NCBI GenBank assembly: GCA_963931925.1
Contig: OZ007576.1
Span: forward strand, 13,412,567-13,476,566
Direction of reading: 5' to 3'
DNA: 64,000 nucleotides
Source: Onchidella celtica
Taxonomy: Eukaryota > Mollusca > Gastropoda > Systellommatophora > Onchidiidae
The notes under the pieces were generated by a model that did no database searches, had not been told where the DNA came from, and was given only the letters and a program-made list of their open reading frames with translations. Shown one piece after another: positions 26,201 to 33,659 of this stretch. The position numbers and the translations under genes are program-made. Numbering within the stretch: position 1 is the first letter of the stretch; every line of letters begins with the position of its first letter.

Positions 26201-29200
26201 CAGATGACCCTAGGTCAGCATATCGATGCCATCATCAACAAAGACTACCACAGCCCTAAGTCCTGCCAACCTCAAGGATCAAGCCAAGTAGTGGAAAAAG
26301 GTTCTATCTTGACTCGCATTCAGGATTCTAATATTACAGGTTGGTCTGCTTGGTGTGGATACATAATTGAAGGGGTTAGTTCCATACTATGTCAAAGGGC
26401 ACCAGGTCTCCAGAACAAACTGTATAGCTGGGCATAAAGATCAGCAAGTGTATCGTCATCCATGCAAAAGCACATTCACCCGGGACTTTGATTATTAGAG
26501 CGAGACACCTTGAAGGAGCTGAAGTTTTCGAGCAGTACAGGCACACTTTTTTTGTTTGAAAACTCAGTTTCAGTTTTTTGTGACCCAGATCTTACGTTAA
26601 TTATTTGTTAAAAAATATTTTTCACCCTCACGCAATGGTATTCCATAGATCAGTAGTCAATTTCTTGTAGAATTTTGCTTTCCTTATATTGCACCCGACA
26701 CATAAATTGTGTTACTGCAAAGTTATCAGGCCCATGCAGCACCCTTCGACTGACCATGGGTTATGTAGTCCTGTTTACCTTCCACCCATGATCTCACTTA
26801 TGTTACTGCAATGTTATCAGGGCTTTGTGGCCCTGTCTGGCTGACATGTTGGTCCATGAAAAAGTAATCAACCCCAGCTGGCACTACCCGGGCAGTCCTT
26901 GTGTTCAGAATACTTCGTTTCTATTTGGGAGTTTGTAATTCATCTTTGTCAGACACAGAACCAATTTTAAGTGTTGTCACTAGTATTCTTGTCTTTTTAG
27001 TTTTTGCTGGGTTTTGCACCAATGTGCAGTTAGTATATTTTTATTGACTTTCCAGCCAACAATCCTCGAGACTACCGGGACCCTATGGATGCTCCACCCC
27101 CACGTGGGAGTCCTGCTGCCTCAGAACCTGCACTGGTGGGCTCAACCTCTGACCCTCGACCTAGAAGTTACAGTGTTCCCACTAGCCAGGGACCATCACC
27201 CAACTGGAAAAAATGGGTAAATAATCACTTTTGTAGTGGTGCTTCATTAGTCACTTTATTAGTAGACCAGATGAAGAGTTATGTTATGGGAGAGAGGGAT
27301 GAAAGTTGACAGAGATGGCAAATGTTGCATGTACTGAACAGGATAAACAGAAGAACTGCAGATTACAGGGCTCCCACATAGCCCTGAATTTTCAGAGATT
27401 TCTGGAAAAGCCATGACATTTAAAATTTTAGAAGCCTCAGTAACAGTGGATTAGCGCTAGAATTCTCTTCCTGTTTAAAAAACATTTAAAATATGGGGAA
27501 AACCTGCACAAAAAATAAGTAGGTAATATAGATTCTCTCTCATTTTCTTGCGTTTAACCCTATGCCACCTGGTAGTCTAGCTCCGTGCCCAGTTCATTTC
27601 CCTGACAAAAGGAGCATAACTCTTCATGTAAATATTGTTGACTTTAAAAATTCATAACAATTCAATCATTCAACAGAAATGCACCCAACTGTCATAAATG
27701 ACAAAGGAAATCTTGTAGATTAGTATCATTGTTTTATTAAATAAGCCTCAAATTATCCTGTGTTAAAAAAAAAAAAAAAAAAAAGTCATCAACACCATCT
27801 TTATCCAAAACAGTCTCCTGAGCTTGCATCACCTCCACTATGGGTTTCACTATCATCAATGTTATTCTGAAACACTTCTTGATCAATGCAAGACTCATTT
27901 CCATCCATAATTTGGCTCTTTACATCTAAATTGTAAAGATTTCCATCATATGCAGCCCCTGTAGTCTCCCTAACATTCCTCCGGAGTTCATCCATTGTTT
28001 CAGTTTTCGTCCACAAACTTAAAAAATTCACAAAAAATCACAGAATTGTCCAATCAAGCTCATTCTTGCAGTGGGCACCACCATTATGAATACATAACGA
28101 GCAGAACTAGCTTCCACTGCGGTAGTTAAAAAATTTGGAGCCACAGAATCAGATTTACGAAACTATGTAAAATGCGGGCACAATCTGGTGTTACAGGGAA
28201 GGCATCGGTGACCACTGACTGGCCCATTTGGGCACTACAGGTGTCAGGGAGTTAAGGAGCCCTGGAATTTAACATTTTGTCATGGAAAAGCCCTGGAAAA
28301 CAATTTCAAAGACATGCAAGAAGTATAAAATTCGGAGACTGAAATGTTTATGGTCATAGTGAAATCAGAAATCACTAATCAGAATCAAGGTTTAACTGGT
28401 TTCTTGCTCACAACCTAAGATATGTGCATTGTTTTCACAGGATGGCACAGGTGAGAGACCATCTATCACTCCCTCCAATTCTGCACAGGGAGGGGATTCT
28501 ACCTCCCCGTCCCCCTCCTCCACCTCCTCAGGGGTAAACCTACCCAAGTCCAGTCATCCAGGATTCCCTCCCTCACACCCCTCCCAACTGCAAACTTCTC
28601 AAGGAGGTGTGCCTGTGGGAGATCGTGGGTCCATCGACCAGTCCCGTTCACCACAGCCACAGCAGCAACATCATCCCTTCCACCAGCATCGCAGTCCCCA
28701 GCAGCAGCAAAGCAGTGCAGCACATCAGAGCATGCCTGAGGCCAGCTATCCACCATCAAGTCAGTAAAGTTCATCTATACATCATCACCGTTCCCTAAGA
28801 CTGCAGTAAGCCAAAAATTGAAAAAATGGATTTTTATATGTATTCAGCTGCATTCAAAGCTGCATCGAATGATCTTGGTTATTGACTCCTAAGGTGAAAA
28901 TAATTGCATAGCACTTTCAAAATCCATCATAACTACACCAGTTGTGCAAAAATAAAAGAGTTTTTCACTTCTTCTGAAGTGCAGCCAAAACCAATTACTA
29001 CAGTTTCAGGAAACGGTGACAATATATTGGTATATGAGTAGTCATGTCCACTGGCACTATTCATATATATTCCATTGATACTTTTCATGCATCTTCTTCC
29101 TTTGAAACTTACAGAAACACTTTGTGGTTGACTTCACAGAAAGTTAAGGGTGGAGCAACTTAAACTGTCAAAAGTGATATCACCACTATTTTTTGTTTTG

Positions 29201-31237
29201 TTTACAAAAAGCAAAGTTAAGCTTCGAAATAATATTATGTTAGGGCATAATGCTGGAGAAAAGAGGATATTAAATTTTAATACTTTCCAACCCAGTGTGC
29301 CAAACCCAGAGTACCGTGGTTTTTGCCATAACTTGGCAGAAAACTGCATATTTTTGGTCTGTGAAATGGACTATTTTCCTTAAATGTAATAGCATCACTA
29401 TCAGTAATATTTCATCACAAACATCAGTAAGTGAGGAACTGTCACTTTGGTTTATTTCTGTTACACTTTTTCTGGGATCTATCAGATGTAGGCCTCTAAT
29501 GTAGTATTTTATCATTAAAACTGGGTCAAACAGGCCCCATGAAGTACAAATCCATAGTGTTTTTTCTCTGCTTGAGGGTCTGAGGTATAAATCAGAATAA
29601 GAACTAGGGAGAGTAAAACAGGGTTGATGGGGTATTCATATAATCTTAACAGACAATGTGATCTGTGAACTGCCAAATGGGTATTTTGCTACAGCATGTC
29701 TGTTGGAAGTTCATCAGCAGCTGATAGTATGTGTAATGTTTTATTCTGTCTTCACCCAGGTCTGCCTACTGTAGACAGCAGTGCTTCATCTCTTGGCCTG
29801 AATGAGACACCCAGTCAGAGTGCTTCTGGTTTGACAGCCCATGATGTAATGCAGAGCAAAATAGAGATGGCCTATCGTGCTGCTACCCCCACCAATGAAA
29901 CAAATCCAGCCCACAGCCGATCAAGTAGGGGAGACAAACCATCTTCCTCCAACCAGCAGACCACTCACTCCTCTCCGCTCTCGTCATCCACTGGCAAAGT
30001 CAGCAGTCAGATTGCTGCAAGTTCCTCCCCACAAGAACAAGGTTCAAGCCGATACCCGAGCTCAGCATCACATGACCAGCATGGACACAGCTCTGTTCAT
30101 TCCTCTGACCAGACAGAAGAAACTTCTGGAACTTACCATCGCGACCATTCAGCCGCAGAAACCTCAGCAGATCCAGCTTTATCTCCGTCATCTTCCAGTG
30201 TCCCACCCTACAGTAGGAAAAGAGGCATGGGTCGCCCTCGGGGTCGACAAGATGAGATTATGTCCCCTTCCACTCCTTCTTCCTCCATGCCCTCCCAATC
30301 CAATAATAAATCATCATCTTCTACCTCTGCCAGTACTCACCCCAGCAGCTCATCCTCCCGAGACCGGCCGTCCCCAAGTTCTGGGTCAGCAGAAAGTTCC
30401 AGCCGTGTAGGACACAAATCCAGCAGTGGTGACAAAACTGGACGATTGTCTGCCTATGATTTCCCTGACGACAGTCCAGATGACGAACCGGTAGGTCCCA
30501 CCCCCAGCAGCTATATGGCCCTGTCTGCTTCGAGTCGCGGAGCAAGGAAGTGTCCAGTGGATAGTTCAGAGGGTAAAACTTCTTGGTCAGGAGCTGATAC
30601 CCAGGGATCAGGAGAAGAGGGTAAAGGAGAGAAAAGTGAGGCTCAGGGTTATGAAACTTTCTCATCAGGTCAATCAGAGGGAGCCACTAAACCTCGATCT
30701 AGATACGGAAGTCGAGTCAGCAGCATAGAGGCAGATGCCGGTACAGGTCTTCATTCATCAGTGGACAGCACACGACCTGACAAGACTGGGGATGAGGGAG
30801 AGGGAGTGGACAGTTCTACCTCTGCAGACCGGTCAAAGCCTCCCAAACAGAGAGCTGGTGCACGGTCCTCTGGTCTGGACACAACAGCTCAAAGCAGTTC
30901 AAATGAAGCTCATACAGGGTCAGAGGTGAGCCAGGGGTCAGGTGAAGGAAGTAGTGATGGCCATCCCTACAACCAACAGTGGAGATGTTCCCGGTCAAGT
31001 CATGATTCAGCCATGGGTGAAGAGGCCAGCAGTCGGTCAATTTCCAGCTCAGATCACCCGGATAGTCATGGTGGTCCAGCCACATCCATCTCTGGTGGTC
31101 TCGCCTATTCTGGCAATCAGCCAGTAGTGTCCAGTATGATGCGAGACCCTGACCAAACCACTTTGTGTTCACGGGATCAAGAGCCGGCCCCTCTTTTGTC
31201 CTCACAGTATGAGACACTGTCGGATGATGATGTCTAG
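863..31237 (+). CDS. NCOR1: Nuclear receptor corepressor (NCoR/SMRT/Smrter family), 5'-partial, 25 exons
   Basis: Nuclear scaffold that links unliganded nuclear receptors to HDAC3-type repressor complexes. Exons as I place them: 863-1037, 1542-1657, 2057-2215, 2504-2557, 2985-3124, 3851-4016, 6133-6315, 7921-8111, 8831-8950, 10455-10695, 11540-11943, 12532-13372, 14092-14289, 16246-16435, 17478-17615, 18246-18447, 21486-21637, 22022-22133, 23302-23445, 24084-24237, 25350-25573, 25946-26339, 27056-27216, 28441-28759, 29760-31237 (stop TAG). Each intron starts GT and ends AG, phases match at all junctions, and the sum is one open frame of 2217 residues. Order along the window product: Cys-rich module (1-115), SANT2 (about 153-205), acidic Ser region, Pro/Gln-rich regions with GSITxGTP repeats (about 715 and 751), CoRNR boxes (about 1193 and 1527), Gln/Arg/Glu-rich helix, Ser-rich tail, and final residues EPAPLLSSQYETLSDDDV, almost identical to vertebrate NCoR. 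The N-terminal repression domain and first SANT lie upstream of the window. Vertebrates have two paralogues; the single invertebrate gene is co-orthologous (Drosophila Smr), so the symbol is approximate. Confidence 0.93.
2504..3124 (+). other. SANT2 (Myb-like) domain, two exons
   Basis: The domain is encoded by 2504-2557 and 2985-3124. Residues SRWTEDEMDKAKRGL, then KHGKDWTAIAALVGTK and AQCKNFFFNYKKKFNL give the three-helix SANT pattern with its spaced aromatic residues. In NCoR/SMRT this second SANT is the histone-tail-binding domain. The exon break after the first helix (RWTEDEMDKAKR/G) keeps the frame. The next exon (3851-4016) follows with CESITSTV, which matches the CESVASTV segment after SANT2 in vertebrate NCoR, then a run of Asp/Glu/Ser. 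Confidence 0.93.
4115..4333. mobile_element. TTAA-flanked miniature element (piggyBac-like), intron after 4016
   Basis: TTAA at 4111-4114 and 4334-4337 flank 219 bp. The ends are inverted: CCTTTTTGCTGCCA on the left against CCGTCTTGCTGCCA read inward from the right (12 of 14). TTAA duplication with a short inverted end is the piggyBac superfamily signature. There is no coding capacity. Confidence 0.7.
4815..5359 (+). mobile_element. TTAA-flanked element with remnant transposase-like N-terminus
   Basis: TTAA at 4811-4814 and 5360-5363 flank 545 bp whose ends, CACTTTTCCATCA, are a perfect 13-bp inverted repeat. Just inside the left end GCCGATCGGCGAGT and GCCGATCAGCGAGT form a subterminal repeat (near 4833 and 4878). 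A frame from ATG 5042 (RHDSDSGEDLHD) runs in register past one TGA into an acidic Asp/Ser/Glu stretch (5159-5359), as in N-termini of piggyBac transposases. No catalytic region is present, so this would be a non-autonomous deletion derivative. Confidence 0.7.
8225..8531. mobile_element. TTAA-flanked miniature element, intron after 8111
   Basis: TTAA at 8221-8224 and 8532-8535 flank 307 bp. Inverted ends are CTCATTTTGTCACG and CTCTTTCTGTCCCG (11 of 14). Non-coding. Confidence 0.6.
9034..9233. mobile_element. Miniature inverted-repeat element (CCGTTCCC family), copy 1
   Basis: The left end, TCTCCGTTCCCCAAGACTAT then AGTAAC, is inverted at the right as GTTACTACGGTTTTAGGGAA then AGGTGAC. 200 bp, non-coding. 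It shares its ends with the element at 28785-29020. Confidence 0.6.
9395..9545. repeat. Dispersed repeat, copy in the intron after 8950
   Basis: ACCTAAATCCACCTGGATGCA at the start and CACCTGGAAAGACCTGAAAG near the end match the repeat at 41105-41260 in order and spacing. It is probably a short dispersed element; its full borders are not resolved. Confidence 0.45.
10731..10929. mobile_element. TTAA-flanked miniature element, intron after 10695
   Basis: TTAA at 10727-10730 and 10930-10933 flank 199 bp. Ends CCCTTTCAGCTTCTTATGC and CCCTTTCAGGTTCTTGCGC are inverted with 16 of 19 identical. This is the clearest member of the set. It begins only 36 bases after an exon. Confidence 0.8.
12532..13372 (+). 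other. Largest internal corepressor exon with GSITxGTP motifs
   Basis: This 841-nt exon is Pro-, Gly- and Gln-rich and mostly disordered. It carries two copies of the family motif, RGSITHGTP (12727-12753) and QGSITKGTP (12835-12861), and the segment ATIMSDYLTAQQM, which matches TILNDYITSQQM of vertebrate NCoR, followed by GLSPRGG. Vertebrate NCOR1 has many more GSI-GTP copies, so the repeat set here is short. The acceptor is TAGCAG/GTG, which allows an alternative start three bases earlier. Confidence 0.85.
13475..13699. mobile_element. TTAA-flanked miniature element, intron after 13372
   Basis: The flanks are TTAG (13471-13474) and TTAA (13700-13703), so one copy has a substitution. Inverted ends are CCCTTTAGGCCCC and CGCTCTAGGCCCC (11 of 13). 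225 bp, non-coding. Confidence 0.55.
14628..14866. mobile_element. TTAA-flanked miniature element, intron after 14289
   Basis: TTAA at 14624-14627 and 14867-14870 flank 239 bp. Inverted ends are CTCTTTCGGGAC and TTCTTTCAGGAC (10 of 12). The left end resembles that of the 10731-10929 element. Confidence 0.65.
16488..16705. mobile_element. TTAA-flanked miniature element, intron after 16435
   Basis: TTAA at 16484-16487 and 16706-16709 flank 218 bp. Inverted ends are CTCTTTGTATGCCA and CTCTTTGTGTGTCA (12 of 14). Near the right end a GGTGATTGGCACA / GGTGACTGACACA subterminal repeat is visible. Confidence 0.7.
17635..17770 (+). repeat. Degenerate GGTTAG-rich stretch
   Basis: The stretch is repeated AGGTTAGGTTGGGGTGG, GGTTAGAGTTAGG and GGGTTAGATTAAGG words right after the exon ending 17615. 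It resembles decayed TTAGGG telomere-type sequence but could be ordinary low-complexity DNA. A weaker similar tract is at 54640-54730. Confidence 0.45.
18816..21306. mobile_element. Possible decayed piggyBac-like insertion(s) in the intron after 18447
   Basis: TTAA (18812-18815) plus CCCTTTCAG opens this stretch and CGAAGGGG plus TTAA (21307-21310) closes it, but beyond about ten bases the two ends do not match well. Two separate elements are equally possible. Near 19090-19220 a plus-strand frame is acidic (SSEESESEIEVATQADSN). Near 20620-20950 the minus strand has DVESEGDEYCDFGSEYV and then SEPESGSDL after a stop, also transposase-N-terminus-like. Subterminal GGTACGTCAT repeats lie at about 21239 and 21279. 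Confidence 0.4.
21546..21572 (+). other. CoRNR box (receptor interaction motif), first of two
   Basis: Exon 21486-21637 encodes SLTADKLINAIIIHQIN. INAII fits the CoRNR core [I/L]xx[I/V]I, and the whole segment lines up with vertebrate LTAANFIDVIITRQIA. In the family this amphipathic helix docks into the unliganded nuclear receptor pocket. Confidence 0.88.
21768..21862 (+). repeat. GAGTGA-rich minisatellite
   Basis: GTGAGTGA, ACTGAGTGAGG and GAGTGAAGGAAGG words follow one another in an intron. Purine-rich, imperfect. Confidence 0.6.
22582..22650 (+). repeat. Single end of a Tc1/mariner-type miniature element
   Basis: TA followed by CAGTGGAATTTCGTTATAAC has the CAGT start and subterminal pattern of the TA-flanked elements elsewhere in the window. 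I do not find the matching inverted end, so it is probably truncated. Confidence 0.4.
26222..26248 (+). other. CoRNR box (receptor interaction motif), second of two
   Basis: Exon 25946-26339 encodes MTLGQHIDAIINKDYH. IDAII fits [I/L]xx[I/V]I and the segment lines up with vertebrate LADHICQIITQDF. It lies about 334 residues after the first box, with a Gln/Arg/Glu-rich helical stretch between them (exons 24084-24237 and 25350-25573). Confidence 0.88.
26364..26530. repeat. Dispersed repeat, copy in the intron after 26339
   Basis: CATAAAGATCAGCAAGT is shared exactly with 41159-41175, followed in both by a GTGCAAA/ATGCAAA block and then CCTTGAAGGAGCTGAAGTTT here against CCTTGAAAGACCTGAAGTTT there. 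It also shares ATTGAAGGGGTTAGTTCCAT with ATTGAAGGAGTTAGTTCTAG near 8970. Confidence 0.55.
27558..28251. mobile_element. TTAA-flanked element, intron after 27216
   Basis: TTAA at 27554-27557 and 28252-28255 flank 694 bp. Ends CCCTATGCCACCTG and CTCCCTGACACCTG match at 10 of 14, weaker than the others. No intact reading frame. Confidence 0.45.
28785..29020. mobile_element. Miniature inverted-repeat element (CCGTTCCC family), copy 2
   Basis: It begins TCACCGTTCCCTAAGACTG and ends CAGTTTCAGGAAACGGTGA, inverted copies with a few mismatches. It starts 26 bases after the exon ending 28759. Non-coding. Confidence 0.6.
30218..30250 (+). other. AT-hook-like motif in the last corepressor exon
   Basis: The last exon encodes KRGMGRPRGRQ in a Ser-rich, low-complexity context. 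The GRP core flanked by Arg/Lys is that of an AT-hook, which binds the minor groove of AT-rich DNA. It is a short match and could be fortuitous. Confidence 0.45.
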
Positions 31238-32684
31238 AGAGTGGGTGTGTGTGATAATGCCCCGTCACAACTGCCAGCTGACACTTCACTTTCTTTATTT
31301 GCATACATTTCTTTTGCAGTGTTGTTTTTTTCTTTCATGTTTCATGTGCATATATCTGCATTATTTTATGAAATGAAGTGCTTCGGTAGGGACAGTCAGT
31401 GCCCATGTTATTTGTTTCATTAAAATATTTCTCACTCGGGAGATTTCCTCAAGCTTTCACTTTAATCACTTAGAACTGTCCCTATGGAATACTTCTTTTA
31501 TAAAAGGACCTTTCCCATTTGTCTGAGAGATTACAAAAATGTAAACCGCACGTGAAAGTAAAAGTTATGGTCAGAAATGACTGAATCTGTTGGCTAGGGC
31601 AGTAATGGAATTGGTAATTGTGCTTTCTTTGTATTTTTATCGTACTCTGTTATTTGTAAAAGTTTGATGAATTTGTAGAGTGTCCGTGAAATTGGTTCCA
31701 TTAATTATGCTCAGCTGTAGCACACATTGTTCAGACTGCATTCAAGCACCGAGTCACAGCATGGAACATTGCATTATATTTGTAGCAGTGCAAGGCAAAT
31801 TATGACCACCGGCCTCTCTGTGACTCATGAAAACTGGCCGAGGTCTTGGACAATCAACAGGCCTGACTGGAAATTTCTGCTGTCGTTCGGTTTGCAAGTT
31901 TCAGTTGTTATTTGATGTGAAAACTTGATACTCCTTACTCAAATGATTACATGTTGAAAAGAAGATATCTTCAGTACTGTGTATGTACAGCAAAATATGT
32001 ATAGTTTTCTGATGGTAATTATTAAATGCAAGATAAGATTTCAAGTGAATGGTTCAAATTTTGAAACAAACATCCATTTAGGCTTATAAATGTCAAGTGA
32101 CATGGTCAGTCTCTATGTTGGACCACAAATATTAGGTGTGCGAAATTTAATGAGGATTGGTAATGGGACAGTAATTTGGTCATTTGTAGATTTAAGTTTC
32201 TACAATACAAATATTGTCAGGTACCAGCAGTGTGGACTTCATTGTTATTCTAAAAACAAAGCTTTTCAAAGTGTCTGACCTGGAACAAACATGTAGATTG
32301 CAGGGAAGATAATTTCTTCATAAAGTGCATGTAGTTTTCTTTTATTTTTGGATTAATATTGAATGAATTTTCATTAGAAATTGGTGAGGAAAACTCTGTT
32401 CTGTGCACTTGAATTGTAGATTTAAGATGGCCTCGTATTAGTCCACAAAGTGAGACAAAAGTGGAACACTATTTGCACTGAAAGGCACTGTGAAAGCCTT
32501 TGACATTTTCTCAGCTTTTCAGGAAAATGAGACGTCATCATTCAGCGAAACTGCTGAAGGCAAAACGAATCTGGAGCCACTGTGTCGGGGCTCTAAGTTG
32601 TTGTTTTTTTCAACCTTGTCGATGGACATGTTTTAGTGATTGAATTTGATTTTGTACAAACCTACATGTTCTGAAAGGGGTCTT

Positions 32685-32965
32685 TATCCAGTCTGGTGTG
32701 ACTCTGCTATAATTGAGAAAGTACCTCATGTCTACTGATCATTATCTGTTAGCATTATATTTTTACGTCTTTGTCTAGTTTGGCGTGGTTCTGCTGTAAT
32801 GCAGAATGCCTCATGTTTGCCGATCAGATGTTCATTAAGATTATGTATACATGCTGTAATCTGAAAAGTACCTCAATTATGCCATATTGTCCTATGTACA
32901 TTATATGTCATTGTCTAGTTTGGTGTGGTTCTTCTATTATTGAGAAAGTATCGTGTCTGCTGACC
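32685..32965 (+). repeat. Imperfect triplicated unit in the 3' UTR
   Basis: Three diverged copies begin near 32690, 32774 and 32913. Each has a GTCTAGTTTGGTGTGGTTCT-like start and then an ATTGAGAAAGTACCTCATGT-like part. Spacing is irregular, about 85 and 140 bases. Exact unit borders are uncertain. Confidence 0.6.
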
Positions 32966-33621
32966 AACAGTTGAACTGTACCATTTTGCACAATACTGGC
33001 ATTTCTTTAAGAATGCTTTTCCAGGGCTAAATGTAAAGTGTTAAATTCCAAGACTATTTAAATGCAAGAAAATGAGAGAAAATTTCTTTATTTTTGTTGG
33101 TCAAGTCCAGTCTTTTTGTTAAATTTTGAAATTCCGGGCTTTTCCCAGGGATGCCTGGAATTCCAGGGTTGTGCAGGAACTCTGATTGTATGTGTTATAA
33201 ATATGACATGCAAAAACTAGCATAAGTAGAGATCATCTTGTCAGAATGTTGCTGTTATTAAGTATTGGTTCATGTAATAAAAGGTCTTTAGATTGCCAAA
33301 CACCCAATTTTCTGTTAATACTGAGAAACATGTAAAGTAATTCATGAGTGGAGCAAATGTGCGGTTAATTAAGGTTTAGTTGCCTTTCAGTTTATAGAAT
33401 TGGTTTTAAATGCACCAGTACTGAAACAGGATTTCGGTATCAGCTTTTATATTGTTCAGCTTATTTGTGTTTTTGTAAAGATCCCATGTCTAGCTTTTCT
33501 TTGTTTATCAATGATTTTACAGCTATGCTTACGCTTGTCTCAGAGAATATGTTTTTTAATTAGCGGCATGTTTTAATTATTTTTGATGCGCCATGGAATG
33601 TACAACACCTGTATTGTGTCA

Positions 33622-33627
33622 AATAAA
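33622..33627 (+). promoter_or_regulatory. Polyadenylation signal AATAAA, corepressor gene
   Basis: AATAAA lies in GTCAAATAAAAGT and is followed 25-40 bases later by a T-rich downstream element. An alternative upstream copy is at 33276-33281. Confidence 0.55.
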
Positions 33628-33659
33628 AGTATTGCTACAGACATTTTTTTCTTTTTCTT

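Larger units (their letters stand above)
31238..33650 (+). other. 3' UTR of the corepressor gene
   Basis: This region follows the TAG stop at 31235-31237 and has no long open frame. It is AT-rich and carries two AATAAA signals, at 33276-33281 and 33622-33627. The second is followed by a T-rich stretch that suits a cleavage region near 33640-33660. It contains a threefold imperfect repeat at 32685-32965. Confidence 0.65.

Noticed and set aside
29877..30410. Long open frames overlapping the last corepressor exon in other frames (also minus-strand frames at 30321-30665 and 30816-31304)
   Set aside because: They are shadows of the Ser/Pro-rich coding exon, without motifs or splice support.
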